Notes: generated from the sequence alone by a model not told the origin. Shown: positions 9,349 through 20,915, counted from the first letter of the stretch. The stretch is 64,000 nucleotides of DNA from Celoporthe dispersa (GCA_016584495.1 WAID01000007.1:3830001-3894000); one strand, 5' to 3'. Program-made: numbers and translations.

Positions 9349-11665
9349 GTCTGGTGTGTGGGTCTGTCTTCTTGTGCTGCTGTCTCTGATCCTCTCAACA
9401 AATCGTCACACCTTCACAAGCCTTGCTTGTGAGTGAAAGAGAGAGAGATAAGGAGAAGAGGTTCTGAAAGAATGGTAGGGAGGGAACGAAAGTGGCTCTG
9501 CCACAGTAAAGAACGTGTTCCAACGAAGAAAAGGAATGACTTCGTTGAAAAAGAAGGAAAGAGAAAAAAAGAATGTTGATGGTTGGTTCAACCAAGCAAA
9601 ACAACCCGAGATGAAGGATAAAGGAGGAAGAGAAGGAAGAAGGGGGAATTCTCTCTGGACAAGATCTATCAGAGACCACCCTTCCTTTTATTTTCCCACC
9701 GTCACCCATCCATCAGGCCCCCTCCCTCCCCCCCTCACTCCCCTATTGCGGCTCTGAGGAGGAGAGAAAGCCCCAGGACTACGGAGCATGAGGCTCAATT
9801 GAGCATATCGCCGGCACCGAGGCTATGGATCATCGTGGTCCACCACGCCGGCCCTTCATCACCGAACTGACGAGCCTCACCAGGCAAGCCCTGACATTGG
9901 AGGCCATGGTCTAGATCCACACTTACTGAAGGGGGGGAGGGGAGGAGGGAGGACCTTCGAGAACAAAAAGGTGTGGCCAGCCGAAGCGAAGAGTACGTGG
10001 TGGGGAGAGAAGGAAGGGGGAGAGGAGTGGGCAAAAAGAGGACACTGGCTGAAGTGTTTGGCCAATGGCGTGTTGTACAAAGAAAACAGGCAGTCCAGAT
10101 CGGGAAGGGCGAGATGTTCTGTAACATACCAGGGGGGGGGGGGAGAAGAAAAAGAACAAACAAAAAAAAAAGCCCACCACTGATGGACCACGAACGTTTT
10201 GTTGACCCATATTTAGAGTCACTGGCAGGATGTTACCGAGGCGCCTAGGAGCCTGGGCCCCGCGATTCAAGTTTCGAAACAAGTTTATGCGACGAGGGGG
10301 AAGAGGAGGGATGGGGATGGGGGCGGAGGAGGGCCACAACCTGGGCTGGAACCTTGCATAAACGTTCAACAGGAGAGCCCTCTCTTGTACATACAGGGGC
10401 AGAGCTTGGCAGGGTGGGAAGGAAGAAAGAAAAGAAAGAAAAAAAAGAGGGCTAACACGAGATGGGTCTGGTTTAAGGAGGGGGGGGATGGGTTGAAACA
10501 AAGTGGGCGGGCCATGGTAATAAACAGGCAACGGCGCGATTGTTCCACGGAGCCACAAAAATATATTACATCTGGGCTGGGGACGCCTGTGCCCAATGAT
10601 GGTCCCGCGATTACACAGTCGACGTACGGATCTTGGCCGCGAATCTTCAAGGTTCAGGGGGTGGCGGGCTCCTCGCGAGACAATACAAGAAGAAACAAAC
10701 TCTCTCTCTCAAAAAAAAAAAAGACATGGAAGGGGGAGTAGCAGCTCGTCAATCCGTAGGGGCGGGGGCCCGGTGACGATTGGTTTGTTTCGTGTTGATG
10801 AAGAAGCCCGCCCTTGGCCAAGGCTTGGATATATTATTGGTTCTTTTTTTTTCTACGTGTGTGGCATTTTGATACAGATTGAGTTTGCCAGGAGTGTCCC
10901 GGTGCAGAAAGAAGAGAAAAAGAAAGGAAAAAAAGACCTCTCTTGACCCTGTTTCTTTCCATCGCAGACGTAACCAACCAGACCGGCTGCATTAGTAGAC
11001 TGGGGACTTATTGGTGCCTCCGTTATTCTTGTCAGTTAGCACCTGCGCGGCGGGCGTCCAGTCTGTGCATGCATTCGGTCCCTGCCGGATCGCCTGGAAA
11101 CCAGCCTAATGTGATGATCATCTGCGCGCGCATGAAGAGGTCCACCTCGTTACCATCTTTGCGCGTCGAGGGACGGCTTGCTACTTTGGGTTTCCCATAT
11201 AATTAGAGTTGGCACGCCGCTTGCAGAGTCCTTATGCATGTCAGAAAATAAGCTAGAATCCTTCTGCGGAGGATGGTGCTGCTGGGCTCGGGACCATGGA
11301 CCGGCGCAAGCTCGCAGCCGCCGTATCGCCGGTGTGTTTTTTTTTGGGATCGTCCATGATTACCGTGGTTTTTGGGGAAACTCCCCTCGAATCATCGGAC
11401 AAAGTGTCCGTCCTCGCGTGTGGCCAAGCGTTGAGGACTCCTCGGATGTGTCGGCCCAGCGTCGTATCTGCGCCGTCGATTCGATGTGTCTATTGATGGA
11501 GGTCTCTCAAGAGGTAAGACGGATGGATTTCGGCCTTCATGAGGGGACTCTTCACTGCAATATGACACGGACATATAAGTAGAAAAGGGGGAGTCTGGTA
11601 GGGCCCTAGGCATGGTCAACGATACATTTAACTACTACTGCACATGAGAAACTCTCCTCGTCGCC
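9349..11665. other. 2.3 kb gene-free interval with many homopolymer tracts
   Basis: This lies between the divergently transcribed CDH and alpha/beta-hydrolase genes and should contain both promoters. It is rich in purine and pyrimidine tracts: GA-rich near 9420-9680, an uninterrupted G run at about 10133-10143, an A run near 10151-10170, and CT/A tracts near 10700-10720. The ORFs on both strands here are low-complexity translations of these tracts. A possible TATA (TATAAG) for the hydrolase is at 11574-11579. Confidence 0.5.
11574..11579 (+). promoter_or_regulatory. possible TATA box of the alpha/beta hydrolase gene
   Basis: TATAAG in the context ACATATAAGT, about 90 nt upstream of the ATG at 11666. 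The spacing is plausible for a fungal core promoter. Confidence 0.35.
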
Positions 11666-12637
11666 ATGGAGCCATTCAGCCTGACGCTGTCCAACGGCGC
11701 GACCCTGACAGGGCTGCACAATCGCCCAGCCCCGTCGGGCGCAGCCTACGCCGCAGTCGCAGACGAGAAGAGGCCTCTCTTCGTCGCGATCCACGGCGGT
11801 AGCTATAGCTCCTCCTATTTCGACGCCGACGCGAGGCATACCGCCTCCCTCTGCAGCAACAGCCTCGGCGTGCCCGTCGTCGCCATCGACAGGCCTCTGT
11901 ACGAAGGCTCGACGTCCTTCTACCCCTTGCCGGAGGGCGAATCCTACCACGGGGAGCTGGGGCACTGGCTGCACCGCTACATCCTCCCAGCGGTGTGGCG
12001 GCACTTTGGCCAGGGCCGCAGCGGCGGTATGGTCCTCCACTGCCACAGCCTGGCCACGCCGGGCGCCGTCATGGCTGCGGGTCTGGTCGCGCGAGAGCAG
12101 GCCCGGGGGGAGACGCCCGAGTATCCACTGGTCGGCATGACGATCTCGGGGTTTGGGACGCGGAACACGCCTGCGATCACGGCGCACTCCTTCCAGCCTC
12201 CCATGGACCCGGCCCCTTTCTTCGCGCCACCGCTGCCTGCCAAGGCGAAGGACGAGAAGATGATTCCCGTGGGCACTGCGGATCCTGCGATGTACGCCCT
12301 GACGGAGAAGCTGGACAAGCCTAGGCCCTTTGCGGAGGTCGCCGAGTACAGGGCCGTCTGGGGGCGTGAGGATGGGTGGCGGCAGCTGTGTGGGATGGTC
12401 GAGGTGCCGGTCATGATTGGACTGGCGGAGCACGATACGTTGTGGATGGGGACGGAGGAGCATGCCAGGGAGTTTGCTGGCGGGTTCACTGGGAGTGAGA
12501 GGGTAGAGACGGCCGTGGTCAAGGGGGCGCCGCATTGTATCGAGCTGAGCTACCTGGCTCAGGGCTGGTATGCTAGATGCTTTGGATGGGCTCTGGAGTG
12601 TGCGGCCGCTGCTGCTCTGAAGGGGGGTGGAGAATGA
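11666..12637 (+). CDS. alpha/beta hydrolase fold protein, 323 aa
   Basis: Intact single-exon gene. The fold markers are in order: an oxyanion-loop HGGSY at residues 43-47, a nucleophile elbow around Ser128 (LHCHSLAT), an acid in the strand PVMIGLAEHDTLW, and a late histidine in KGAPHCIEL. The elbow departs from the usual GxSxG, with His and Cys before the Ser and Ala two residues after it, so the substrate class cannot be read from it. No signal peptide is present, so it is likely intracellular. The start is chosen at the first ATG after a CT-rich leader. It is convergent with the 2-oxoglutarate oxygenase, whose stop lies 84 nt away. Esterase, lipase-like or haloperoxidase-like roles remain open. 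Confidence 0.85.
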   Translation: MEPFSLTLSNGATLTGLHNRPAPSGAAYAAVADEKRPLFVAIHGGSYSSSYFDADARHTASLCSNSLGVPVVAIDRPLYEGSTSFYPLPEGESYHGELGHWLHRYILPAVWRHFGQGRSGGMVLHCHSLATPGAVMAAGLVAREQARGETPEYPLVGMTISGFGTRNTPAITAHSFQPPMDPAPFFAPPLPAKAKDEKMIPVGTADPAMYALTEKLDKPRPFAEVAEYRAVWGREDGWRQLCGMVEVPVMIGLAEHDTLWMGTEEHAREFAGGFTGSERVETAVVKGAPHCIELSYLAQGWYARCFGWALECAAAAALKGGGE

Positions 12638-12721
12638 CCCTTGAGCTGTAATAGTCCAGTCAACCGATCGTGAACACCGCTCCATAATACCTGACAAACC
12701 TTGACCCGCTGTTCAGATTTA

Positions 12722-13844
12722 TCAGCCACGCGCAGGCTCAGGCTTGTCTCTGTACTGGAGCTTGGCTCTCATCTTCCTGTAGTCGTCCTGGCAGATTGGG
12801 GGATACCGGGCCGGGTTCGTCTGACTTGCGCATGCAGGAATGCACTCGATGATTGATGTCGGGTCAGGACTGACAAAGTAAGGGATCGAGTACCGAGCTC
12901 TGGTCACCGCATCCCCTGCTGCAGGCGTGTCGGCGGCGACAGGCGGCACAGTGACACGATGCAGTGTGGACTTGAGGTAGTCTGGAGGCACAGATGAATT
13001 TAGCCCTTGCACATTTCCAGATGGGTAGCAGCTTTATCATGAGGGCCCGAAGCTACACACCATTGCTCCATCGCATCAGCAGGTCGCCAACGTTCATCAC
13101 CAGAGCACCCTCGACAGGCGTGGCATCAACAAACTCCCCAGGGCGTCCGACCTTCTCGACCTGCAGCCCACCGCACTCGTCCTGGAACAGCATCGTGATG
13201 GACCCCCAGTCTGAGTGGGCCGGCATCCTCGCCAGCGCATTACTCGACAGCTTCGCGGTCTCGACGGGCGGGTAGTGCAGCAGGCGCAGCTGGTTGTTCT
13301 GCCCGCTGTGGTACCGCAGAAAGAAGTCCTCGTCGTCCAGCCCGATACCCACGGCCATGGCCCTCAGCAGCTCCTTGGCTGTGTCGAACAGGGACCAGTA
13401 GAAGCCTGTCGCGAACTCGCGAAAGCCCGGCAGGACCTCCTCCGGCAGCCACTGGTTGGTCTGGGCCGCGAGCGTCTCGCTTCCGATCTCGTACGACTCC
13501 TTGCAGTCTTGCACCTGGCGCAGCTGCGCATCCTCGTCGTCTGAGTCGGCGCCGTCCTCGTGGATATACTGGGAGACCTTCTCGAGGCCTGGCCAGGAGT
13601 AGCCCCGGTGGACATCTGGGCCTGGTGGATGGGGGGCTCGCATCTTGTCTTGGTGGGGCAGGTCGAACAGCTTCTTGGACCATGAGAAGGCTTCCTGGAG
13701 AAGATCATCGGGTACGCCGTGGTTGGTGATGTAGACGAAGCCCACGTGCCGGCATGCTTCGGCGAGGTCGCGTGCAACCTGCTTCTTGTCCTCGCTGGAT
13801 CCGTCCAGCCAGCGGCTGAAGTCTATGACGGGCAGTGAAGCCAT
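12722..13844 (-). CDS. 2-oxoglutarate/Fe(II)-dependent dioxygenase (isopenicillin N synthase-like)
   Basis: Exon 1 is 13844-13061, the intron is 13060-12983 or so (GTGTGT...CCAG, branch GGCTAAATT), and exon 2 is 12981-12722 with the acceptor G at 12982. The product is 347 aa. The N-terminal DIOX_N part is typical: LPVIDFSRWL, then HVGFVYITNHGVP. The jelly-roll core has the iron triad His210, Asp212 (MPAHSDWGSITML) and His269 (STLHRVT), and an RxS motif (RYSIPYF) for 2-oxoglutarate binding. Splicing reconstructs RWSNDYLKSTLHRV across the exon joint, which supports the model. An acidic insert (DGADSDDEDAQ) sits around residue 100. The substrate is unknown; family members act on small molecules, including secondary metabolites. 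Confidence 0.9.
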
Positions 13845-14835
13845 TGTCCTGGTCTTTTCTTCTTCTTCTTTTTTTTTAGGGGGGGGATGGTGGTCAGTCT
13901 CTCATGTGCTTTCGTCTGCTGTATTTGGAGATGGAATCAGTTAGGCATTGGAATGCGAGCGCAGGATGCTGAGGCAGGCAAGATGGTCTTGGTTTGGGGT
14001 TGCGTTTGAGTGTTTCGGCAGAGGGCGCGACGCTTGCCAGAGATAGGGCGCGGGGTCGATACGCTCTCTCTTTTGCCACAGGTCATCTTGGAGATAAGAT
14101 GCTGCAGTAGCTGCTGCAGTGGCTGCTGCATGCGTTTATGTTGGCTGCCCCGACCCACAACCTTGAGATGAGCACCAGCCAGTCTGTTGGGTCTGACCAT
14201 TCACAAGACAAGGGAGGAAAGAAAAAAAAACATACTTTTGCGTGCACCTATGAATGGCGTAACGCAGCCAATGGTTAAAATTGTGCGCATTCTGCTTGAC
14301 GGGGAGCGTGATTGGGATCAAATCCTGCCTATTGGCACCGGACTGATGAACTCATTGGTGGCGATGGAGTCGATTCCTGATGAGGACAACTTCTGTGGGA
14401 ACAGTCTCTCAGACAGTCGGCTGGGACAGACTGATGATTGCATTCATTATGTGAACGGCTACATGCTTCATGAAGCCACGGCAAGGGACGTGATCGTATC
14501 ATTTCTTCAATATGGCAAGTCCCTAATTGCAGACGGCAGGCGCAATTGCAGAAAGGCGAGCACGGCACCTTCCAGGACTGGGCTCTTTCCTGCACTTAGA
14601 TTCTCGGGTTTCTCCTTCCTCAAGAATTCTCAGCATAATTAACAGCATCACGCAGTTTCTCCCGTCAGAGGTCGACAGTGAGTCAGTGCCCTGGCGTCTC
14701 ACTCTGCCCTTTGAATCTCCATCGCGTCAAGCTGCAGATCTCTAATACTCCATGCACACGACTTCTCTTCAACCAACACACTGCACTTGAGCAGAGTAAA
14801 GTCTTCCACTTCCCTGGATTTTCGTGCAACGCATC
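13845..14835. other. intergenic region between two divergent genes
   Basis: A 1 kb space holding the promoters of the 2-oxoglutarate oxygenase (left) and the unknown gene at 14836 (right). It has a T run and G run near 13867-13887 and a CTG/GCTGCA-rich patch at 14100-14131. A 151-codon plus-strand ORF at 14187-14642 has no support beyond length. The CT-rich, AACCAACA-type leader at 14760-14835 looks like a 5' UTR. Confidence 0.45.
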
Positions 14836-15833
14836 ATGCCTGAGTACACACCCATTGACCCCCAATAATCGGGCGCTCCTCGTGCACATCTTTAAGGAGG
14901 TGGAAGACCAGATCGGCCACCCATTGACTGCCGCCGAGCGTGCTGAGATCGCGCGTACTGCCGTCCTTGAGACGCCCTCCAAGAAGTGGATTCTGGCTCG
15001 CGACGAGATGCGCCTGAGCCCAAAGGACTGGTTTCGCCACCAAGCTATCGATGACAGAGACCGCGCCCTGATCAATGCAGCCTCATTGCCTTGCTTCGAC
15101 ATCGGCCCCAAGTCCTTTCTCAAGAAATTGGTAAGCGGAGTTCACTTGCTCAGAAGAAGTTGAATGCTGACGGTTTGCAGAACCACAAACTCGTGGATGG
15201 GGAGTTTAAGAGCGTATGCACCTCTCTGCTCGGTGTTTTCGTCCTCGCCCTCCACTCGTTTACTGATCTCATTGCCTCTCGATCAGACCTTCTGGACCGT
15301 CGAGAATGACCAAGAGTGCCGCAGGATGATTTGCCAGGCTAGCAGCGGCTTCATCGGCTTCGAAAACGGTCCCTCCAACAGCCCTCAACAGAACTGGCAT
15401 TCCATGAAGCGTACGTAGCGACATGAACCCGATGGCGCAAGCTTAGCTAACCCAGGTGCCTGGGCCAGTGGACATCGCGGTCGAAGGAGACATGGGCCAA
15501 GATCTGGGCTGGGGGCTGCTGTGTAGCAAGCCTTCCAAAACCCGCGTCTTCGCCGGACCCGAGTCCTCCTGCCCCACCCACCCCTGGGATGCCATGATTC
15601 TCCGCGACTGCTACGCCGGCACCGACTCAATGTACAACAACCCGACCTATGGATCTCGTGTGTTTGATGTTCTTCTCATGAAGATGTGCGAGGACTATGA
15701 CCGTGAGTTGAATCCCAGAAAGTCCTCTTAAGCATATGACACTGCTGACAGGAGTGCGCCAGATCCCTGGGTTCTGGTGGCTGTCAAGGATTCGGGTCCC
15801 TTCGTCGCAGCGGACGGATGCTATTCGCTCTGA
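14836..15833 (+). CDS. hypothetical five-exon gene (apparent 1-nt frameshift near the start)
   Basis: Five exons are proposed: 14836-15130, 15181-15213, 15287-15410, 15469-15702 and 15763-15833. All introns are GT-AG. At two acceptors the nearest AG is too close to the branch site, and the next AG keeps the frame. The protein, about 250 aa, contains VEDQIGHPLTAAERAEIART, FWTVENDQECRRMICQASSG, LGWGLLCSKPSKTRVF and CYAGTDSMYNNPTYGSRVFD, and ends PFVAADGCYSL. I do not recognise the family. The ATG at 14836 (MPEYTPIDP) follows a CT-rich leader but runs into a stop after ten codons. Removing one C from the run at 14859-14863 joins it to the long frame. Alternatively the start is the in-frame ATG at 14678. 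Confidence 0.65.
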
Positions 15834-18299
15834 TCGTCACGTGGGTCTGTCGATGGTGCAAGATGCGCAGGACGGCCTTGGTGGTCGTATTCTGGGCTTG
15901 CACGGCCCATTTCATTTTCTCCTCTCGTTCCCCTTGGTGGTGATGGCCCGAGCCAGATCAATCATTGGTTGAGAATCCAGACCCCTACCTGGGTGAATAT
16001 CACTCTAGGGGGGATCACCGGCTGCCAGGTCCAGATAGCGATCTATTAATTCCTGTTCTTTGGCAAGACTGACGCGGACAGTCTTCACTAATGAGGACAT
16101 CCGTCGATGTTCCCAATCACTTACTTGATTTGCCACTTTTTTTTTTTAAAAAAAAAAAACTAATGACAAGGCTTAACGGATGTTCAAAGATTAGGGGATC
16201 AAGGTCGTCACCGCCCGAGACTCGCAATACTTCTAGATGAAGAAGCTATCGTGCCCAAGTTTCGATCCTGTTCTTGGAGATCATTGCACAGTAAATATTA
16301 TTTGGCTCAGTTGGGAGGGGCCGGGGGGGAGGGAGGCGCTCTCGGTCCTTCGGTGAATGGACTTTGGATTAGGTATGGGCCGGCCGGTTTGATCCCAGCG
16401 TTGGTGATCATGCTCGTGAAAAGGTAAGTGGGCGCAAGTGAACTGATGTGAGGACCTCTCAGTATATACCCGCGCGTAGCAATCAATGAATCATGTAGCT
16501 CATCTCTTCACGCGTTGTAACAGGGCTTTTGGCCCGACCCTTATTAAATATTCAAAGTGAACCCATGCCGTTTGTCATTGGGTACTGAGCACGTGTGCTG
16601 CACGTGAACAAGAATCAGTACGTGAAGTACGCATCAATGGATTATCAATAGACAGACCTTGAATGCTTATCCCACCAGAGACTTCCTATATATCCTCGGG
16701 TGGTGGCCTTTTTCTTCCACCAACCAACCTTCCAGCAGGCACTGGCAAGGTTTTTCAACAGAAACACTAGAGACACCTGACAGAAGGCAACTCTGGCGGC
16801 CAAATCAGCTAAGTAATTGTCGTTGAGATCCCCAAACGGAGCAGAGGCCCTGGCAGCCAACCCTCCGTGTGCAACACTCTGATCCGTACGTAATTCCTCA
16901 GATTGCTACGATGCTACGAGTTTCAACCCTAGCGTGTGGTGTACAGGCGTCGCTGCGCGCAACAACGAACCGAGCCTGGCTTTCGTTGACGGTTGTTGCG
17001 TTGGCTGGGCAAGGGGATTCCTACCTCTCTCAAATCACTGTCACTATTTACTTGTATTCTTGTTGCACGTGCATGGACGTGGTGCTGCTGAGCCTTTTTT
17101 TTTTATGACAGGAATAGCACATGCGCGACGCCGACGACACGGAAAGAAAAAGCCTCTTCAGTCTTCTAGGAACCAATGAGGTGGTCGAACTCCCACGACA
17201 TTCGAGACAGAAATGAAGAACGCCCGATCGCACGAAGTGCTTCCGCAATAATTAGTTGAGAATTGGTGCCCGCGGCATTCATGGCCCACTGTTCTGGAGA
17301 ATTATTGGTCGGTATTGTTCTCTTGGGGGAAATGGGACGACCATGGACCAAGACATACATGTGTTTCAAGATTATCGCAGTGAGGCTGAGTGAGGATCTT
17401 GTGGACCCGCTGCCGCGGGGTGCGGGCAAGGTTGAAAGCCGAAAGGCAGACTCAGATACGAAGATGTGGTATGGAAACTTGGGCTGTGCGCCCCTACACG
17501 TGCATGAGATTTTATGAACAGCACCCAGTATGGAAATCCTGAGGCGCTCTAAGAGGAATAGGATCATCCAAATACTGACATGAAGCCAGAAAATATGATA
17601 CCAGAGTACACAGCCCACTCTCTTGGCGGATGATTGACAAAAAGTCAAATTGATGGGCTTCCAAGGAAAAAGGCGGGGGAGCGAAATGACCACAATGCGG
17701 CTCTGCAGAAAAGGGCGGCTTTCGCAGCGATCCTTCGACAGCATGAATCGCGCGTGGGTGCCCTGGAAGTAAGCCGTCCCCTCCACCGCACGCCTCCAAT
17801 TTGCCTGCTGGCAGAGCCATCGAGTAAGAGAGCGGTTGTGAAACAACCCACCACCTGCAGCACAGCCTCAGTCGAGACACGGATCCTGACTCAAACCGCG
17901 CGCGCACACCAGACTCAACGACGGCTTGGCATGGAATTAAACTCATCACAACGTTGAGGTTATTCTAATATGCTTTTATGCGCCTAGGGGCTTAGATGAG
18001 CCGTCTATCGTGATATCATGTTGCCGTCGATCCGGAGGAGGTCATCTCGACCATAAATACTAGACGATGATGTCCAATTCATGAAACCATCATGTTTGTG
18101 ATCACCACCCTTCGCTACACTTCCAACTAGACCTTCAAACGGTTCATCCATCTTTTCGTCACTCTCTCAAATCTACTGCATTGCAGACACGGTCTTTTCA
18201 AGCCAACACAGCCACTCGCTCTCAGGTGTCACTACCAACAACTTAGTAACACCACCACTCCCACAGTCCCTACCAAGACCAAAAACACCTATCGACACA
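15834..18299. other. 2.5 kb interval without a supported gene
   Basis: It contains a T9-A12 tract at about 16138-16160, two CACGTG palindromes at 16591-16610, a long minus-strand ORF (17166-17846, 226 codons) and weaker plus-strand ORFs. The 226-codon frame has no recognisable domain or biased composition, and I do not call it. The right end is the promoter of the secreted-protein gene at 18300, with ATAAATA at 18053-18059. Confidence 0.4.
18053..18059 (+). promoter_or_regulatory. possible TATA box of the secreted protein gene
   Basis: ATAAATA in the context GACCATAAATACTAG, about 245 nt before the ATG at 18300. A C/A-rich leader lies between them. Confidence 0.35.
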
Positions 18300-19104
18300 A
18301 TGTCTCTCAAGACCTTCGCCCTCTTCGCTCTCCTCGGCGCAAGCCAGGCCTCGCCGACCCCCAGGGCCCTCCAGCATGACGAGGTCCTCCTCCTGCGCGA
18401 CGACGGAGCTCCCGTCGTGATGAAGAAGTGGGAGTACCAGATCCAGGAGGACATCAAGGAGGTGAAGCGCAAGGCCGACGTCGCTGCCCGCGAGGCTTCC
18501 GGTCTGCCCAGCCTCGACCGCAGATGCGACGAGAGCACCGAGATCCAGGTGCTCACCGACACCAAGTTCAACGACTGGGATGTCACAATGTCTCCGGTGA
18601 TCCACAACACGGGCGCGGGTGCTACCGTTGCCGTTACCGAAGGATATTCCCTTGCCAACTCTGTTTCGGTAAGTCTAGCTGGACAATTTTTTTCTTTCTA
18701 GAAATTGTCTATTATCCTCTAGAGGTGATTTATATCTTGGATCCCGCGCATCTATTAACACCTCGCAGGTATCCGAGTCTGTTGGAGTCAGCCTGGAGAG
18801 CGTTTTGACCACGACCATGACCATCGACGTGAGCGAGACCTGGACGACCACCAACTCGCAGACATGGACATTCAACGTGCCGGCCGGCCAGTACGGCGTC
18901 GTCATCAGCAACCCGCTGGTCCGTCGTATCACCGGCAACGTGATTACGGGCTGCACCGACTCCCCGACCACGGATGCCTTCACTTCGGATTCATACTTCA
19001 CCCAGCAGCAGGGAGATCTGTCGTGGGTTACCGGCCCCATCAGCATCTGCAACAGCACCAGCTACCCTATCCCGTACTGCATTGGTACCGGATCGCACGA
19101 GTAG
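18300..19104 (+). CDS. secreted effector-like protein, 234 aa
   Basis: Exons are 18300-18668 and 18769-19104; the intron is GTAAGT...CTCGCAG. The N-terminus is a clear signal peptide (MSLKTFALFALLGASQA, then SPTPRALQ). The mature domain is beta-rich: TKFNDWDVTMSPVIHNTGAG, EGYSLANSVSVSESVGVSLE, IDVSETWTTTNSQTWTFNVP, GQYGVVISNPLVRR. Cysteines sit in TGCTDS, SICNST and PYCIG. From memory it resembles fungal proteins annotated as celp0028 effector-like, a family of small secreted proteins of unknown function found in plant-associated Sordariomycetes. No enzymatic motif is visible. It may be an apoplastic effector or a cell-surface protein. The first part after the signal peptide is charged and might be a propeptide, cleaved after LDRR. 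Confidence 0.85.
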
Positions 19105-19400
19105 CAGAACAGTCGGCAGATGAGCGCTTGGGAGAAATTATATGCTGGGATGTATGACCCAAGAGTTGATTTGTCATATTTCAGCATGTCATCGCATGTA
19201 TTGCATTGTACATATTTTTTTCTTCCTCTTATTTCCTTTTCAGACATCAGATAGACACAGACACAGAGGATGCAGTAATGGTATCACGATTTCATCTTAT
19301 CATTTTACAATCCCTAAACTATGTTGACCTGGGGATATCGAGGGTCTTGCTCAAAAAACAGAACTTATGTCCGCGGGGGTGGGTAGCGCTTATGGTGAAC

Positions 19401-20915
19401 TCAGTCTCCCTCCTGGCCGTCTTGCTCTTGCTCCTCGTCCTCGCGGTGTGGTGAAGATGCCAGAGGTGTGTCCACACTGTCATTCCCAGGGTCTGCCTGG
19501 CTCGAGGTGGTCCTTTCGTTCTCCAGACTATCCAGAGTCTCGCCGGATCCTCGCTGTTGCCGCCTCTCCCGGACTACATCGCGGTACTTTTTCTCGCACG
19601 CAGCTCGACTGCGACCTTGCATAACCTATTATTAACAAAGGCATCGTTAGTATGAATCAGTCCAGTCGCCATTCTATCTAGGATCTGGAAACAATTATGT
19701 ATCGGGAAGAGGAACCAATAGAGAATCACTCACACCGTGTACCTGGTCCCATGTCCTTCCACTTTCACGTGCGCCTATTAGAGTATCCACCTCGTCCGCC
19801 GACCAGGACTTGTGTGAGTGTCCAGGCGTCAGAGTTGGAGTGACATCGGTGGTATGTGCACTGCGCCGGTGCTCTGCCGCCACCGACGGCGACACGCTCT
19901 CAGTTCGAGGACGCTTGGCCTGGTGGTGAACAAGGCTTCCACCACTGGTGCTCGCTTCGGACCCCAGGGCGGCTATGCTGCGCTTACGACATACGGTGGC
20001 TGGAGTGACTGGTGCCTTGACATGATGCGTCGAGACGACGGGGGTGTCCTCGGACCTCGGGTGCGGCTTGTTGATGGGTGTCCAGCCCGTGGAGACTTCA
20101 TGGCGGGCGGGGAGAGGGTCGTCTTGAGCCTCTGGGGTCCCATGCTCGGTGTTTGTGCGTGAGGTACTGCGCCCGTTGCTGGAATCGTCGGCCTAGAAGT
20201 CATGGTATCTTAGATGACTGCTTCGTCTTGGGGGAATTGGTCTTCTTCTTGGCAACGTACCTCGTAACCTTCAGTATCAGGCACCTTTTGGGGTCCGACA
20301 GGGTCCAGATACTCGCCGAACGGCAGATCGTCTAGTATCTGAGGGTCTTCTGCATGCTGGGCAATGTTGTTGATTGTGCCAGTGGCGAGATTAGAGACGC
20401 AATGACGGAACCAGGTGATATCGAGGTGATTTCTGCGGTATGGTCAGTATCAGGGAGACCAGCTAATATAAGGTAATCCCGCCGTCTCCTTTTCTCCTGA
20501 CTGAACTCACCGGACATCAGCACTCTTGTTCCATTTCTTAGCTGCATGGCAAGCAGCCTTGCTGATGACCTTGACAGCTTCACTCAAGGGGATGTCTTGA
20601 TTGTCTCCATTTTTCTTGCAGGAGTTGCGAATGTAGGCCACGACGACACTTTTGAAGGCATTGATCGCGAAGAAAGGGCTGGTGGCCTCGTCAGTAAGAG
20701 TGCTGATGACATTGAGAGAGGAGTCTTTGTTCTCACCGTGGCTTGAAGGTGATGGTCTGAAACTGCAGAACAGCTTCAGCAGCCTGAACAGCCAGATCTG
20801 TTACCTCACTTCCTGGTGTTAGCCTCTCTGCATAGTTTCTGGGGAATATTGACTAGGCTCCAGGATTCTCTCAAAAGGTCAGTTATACATACCTGATATC
20901 TATAGTTGTAGACAT
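19401..20915 (-). CDS. Myb/SANT-like DNA-binding domain protein, about 372 aa
   Basis: Six exons are inferred: 20915-20893, 20808-20737, 20678-20511, 20432-20261, 20192-19734 and 19625-19401. Phases agree throughout. Intron 1 needs an AAG acceptor. The N-terminal half is alpha-helical (LAVQAAEAVLQFQTITFKPR, FFAINAFKSVVVAYIRNSCK, SKAACHAAKKWNKSADVRNH). The middle is Ser/Thr/Pro rich. The C-terminal part has a Myb-like module, KSWSADEVDTLIGARESGRT-WDQVHGVMQGRSRAACEKKY, with the usual tryptophans and the 8-residue gap before GRS. That module exists only after the last splice. A basic stretch (RDVVRERRQQR) and an acidic C-terminus follow. Likely a nuclear DNA-binding or chromatin protein of unknown target. 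It is divergent from the gene at 21570. Confidence 0.75.

Noticed and set aside
6880..9432. 850-codon plus-strand ORF antisense to CDH
   Set aside because: It is a low-complexity Gly/Val/Asp translation produced by the codon bias of the CDH gene on the other strand. The CDH frame has clear domains and a signal peptide.
9795..10558. Long proline/serine/phenylalanine-rich ORFs on the minus strand
   Set aside because: They are translations of pyrimidine tracts, with no domain, no biased third-codon pattern and no splice support.
14187..14642. 151-codon plus-strand ORF upstream of the five-exon gene
   Set aside because: The length alone is not convincing. The region fits a 5' flanking sequence and no family is recognisable.
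17166..17846. 226-codon minus-strand ORF
   Set aside because: No recognisable motif, membrane pattern or neighbouring exon. It overlaps other equally long frames on both strands.
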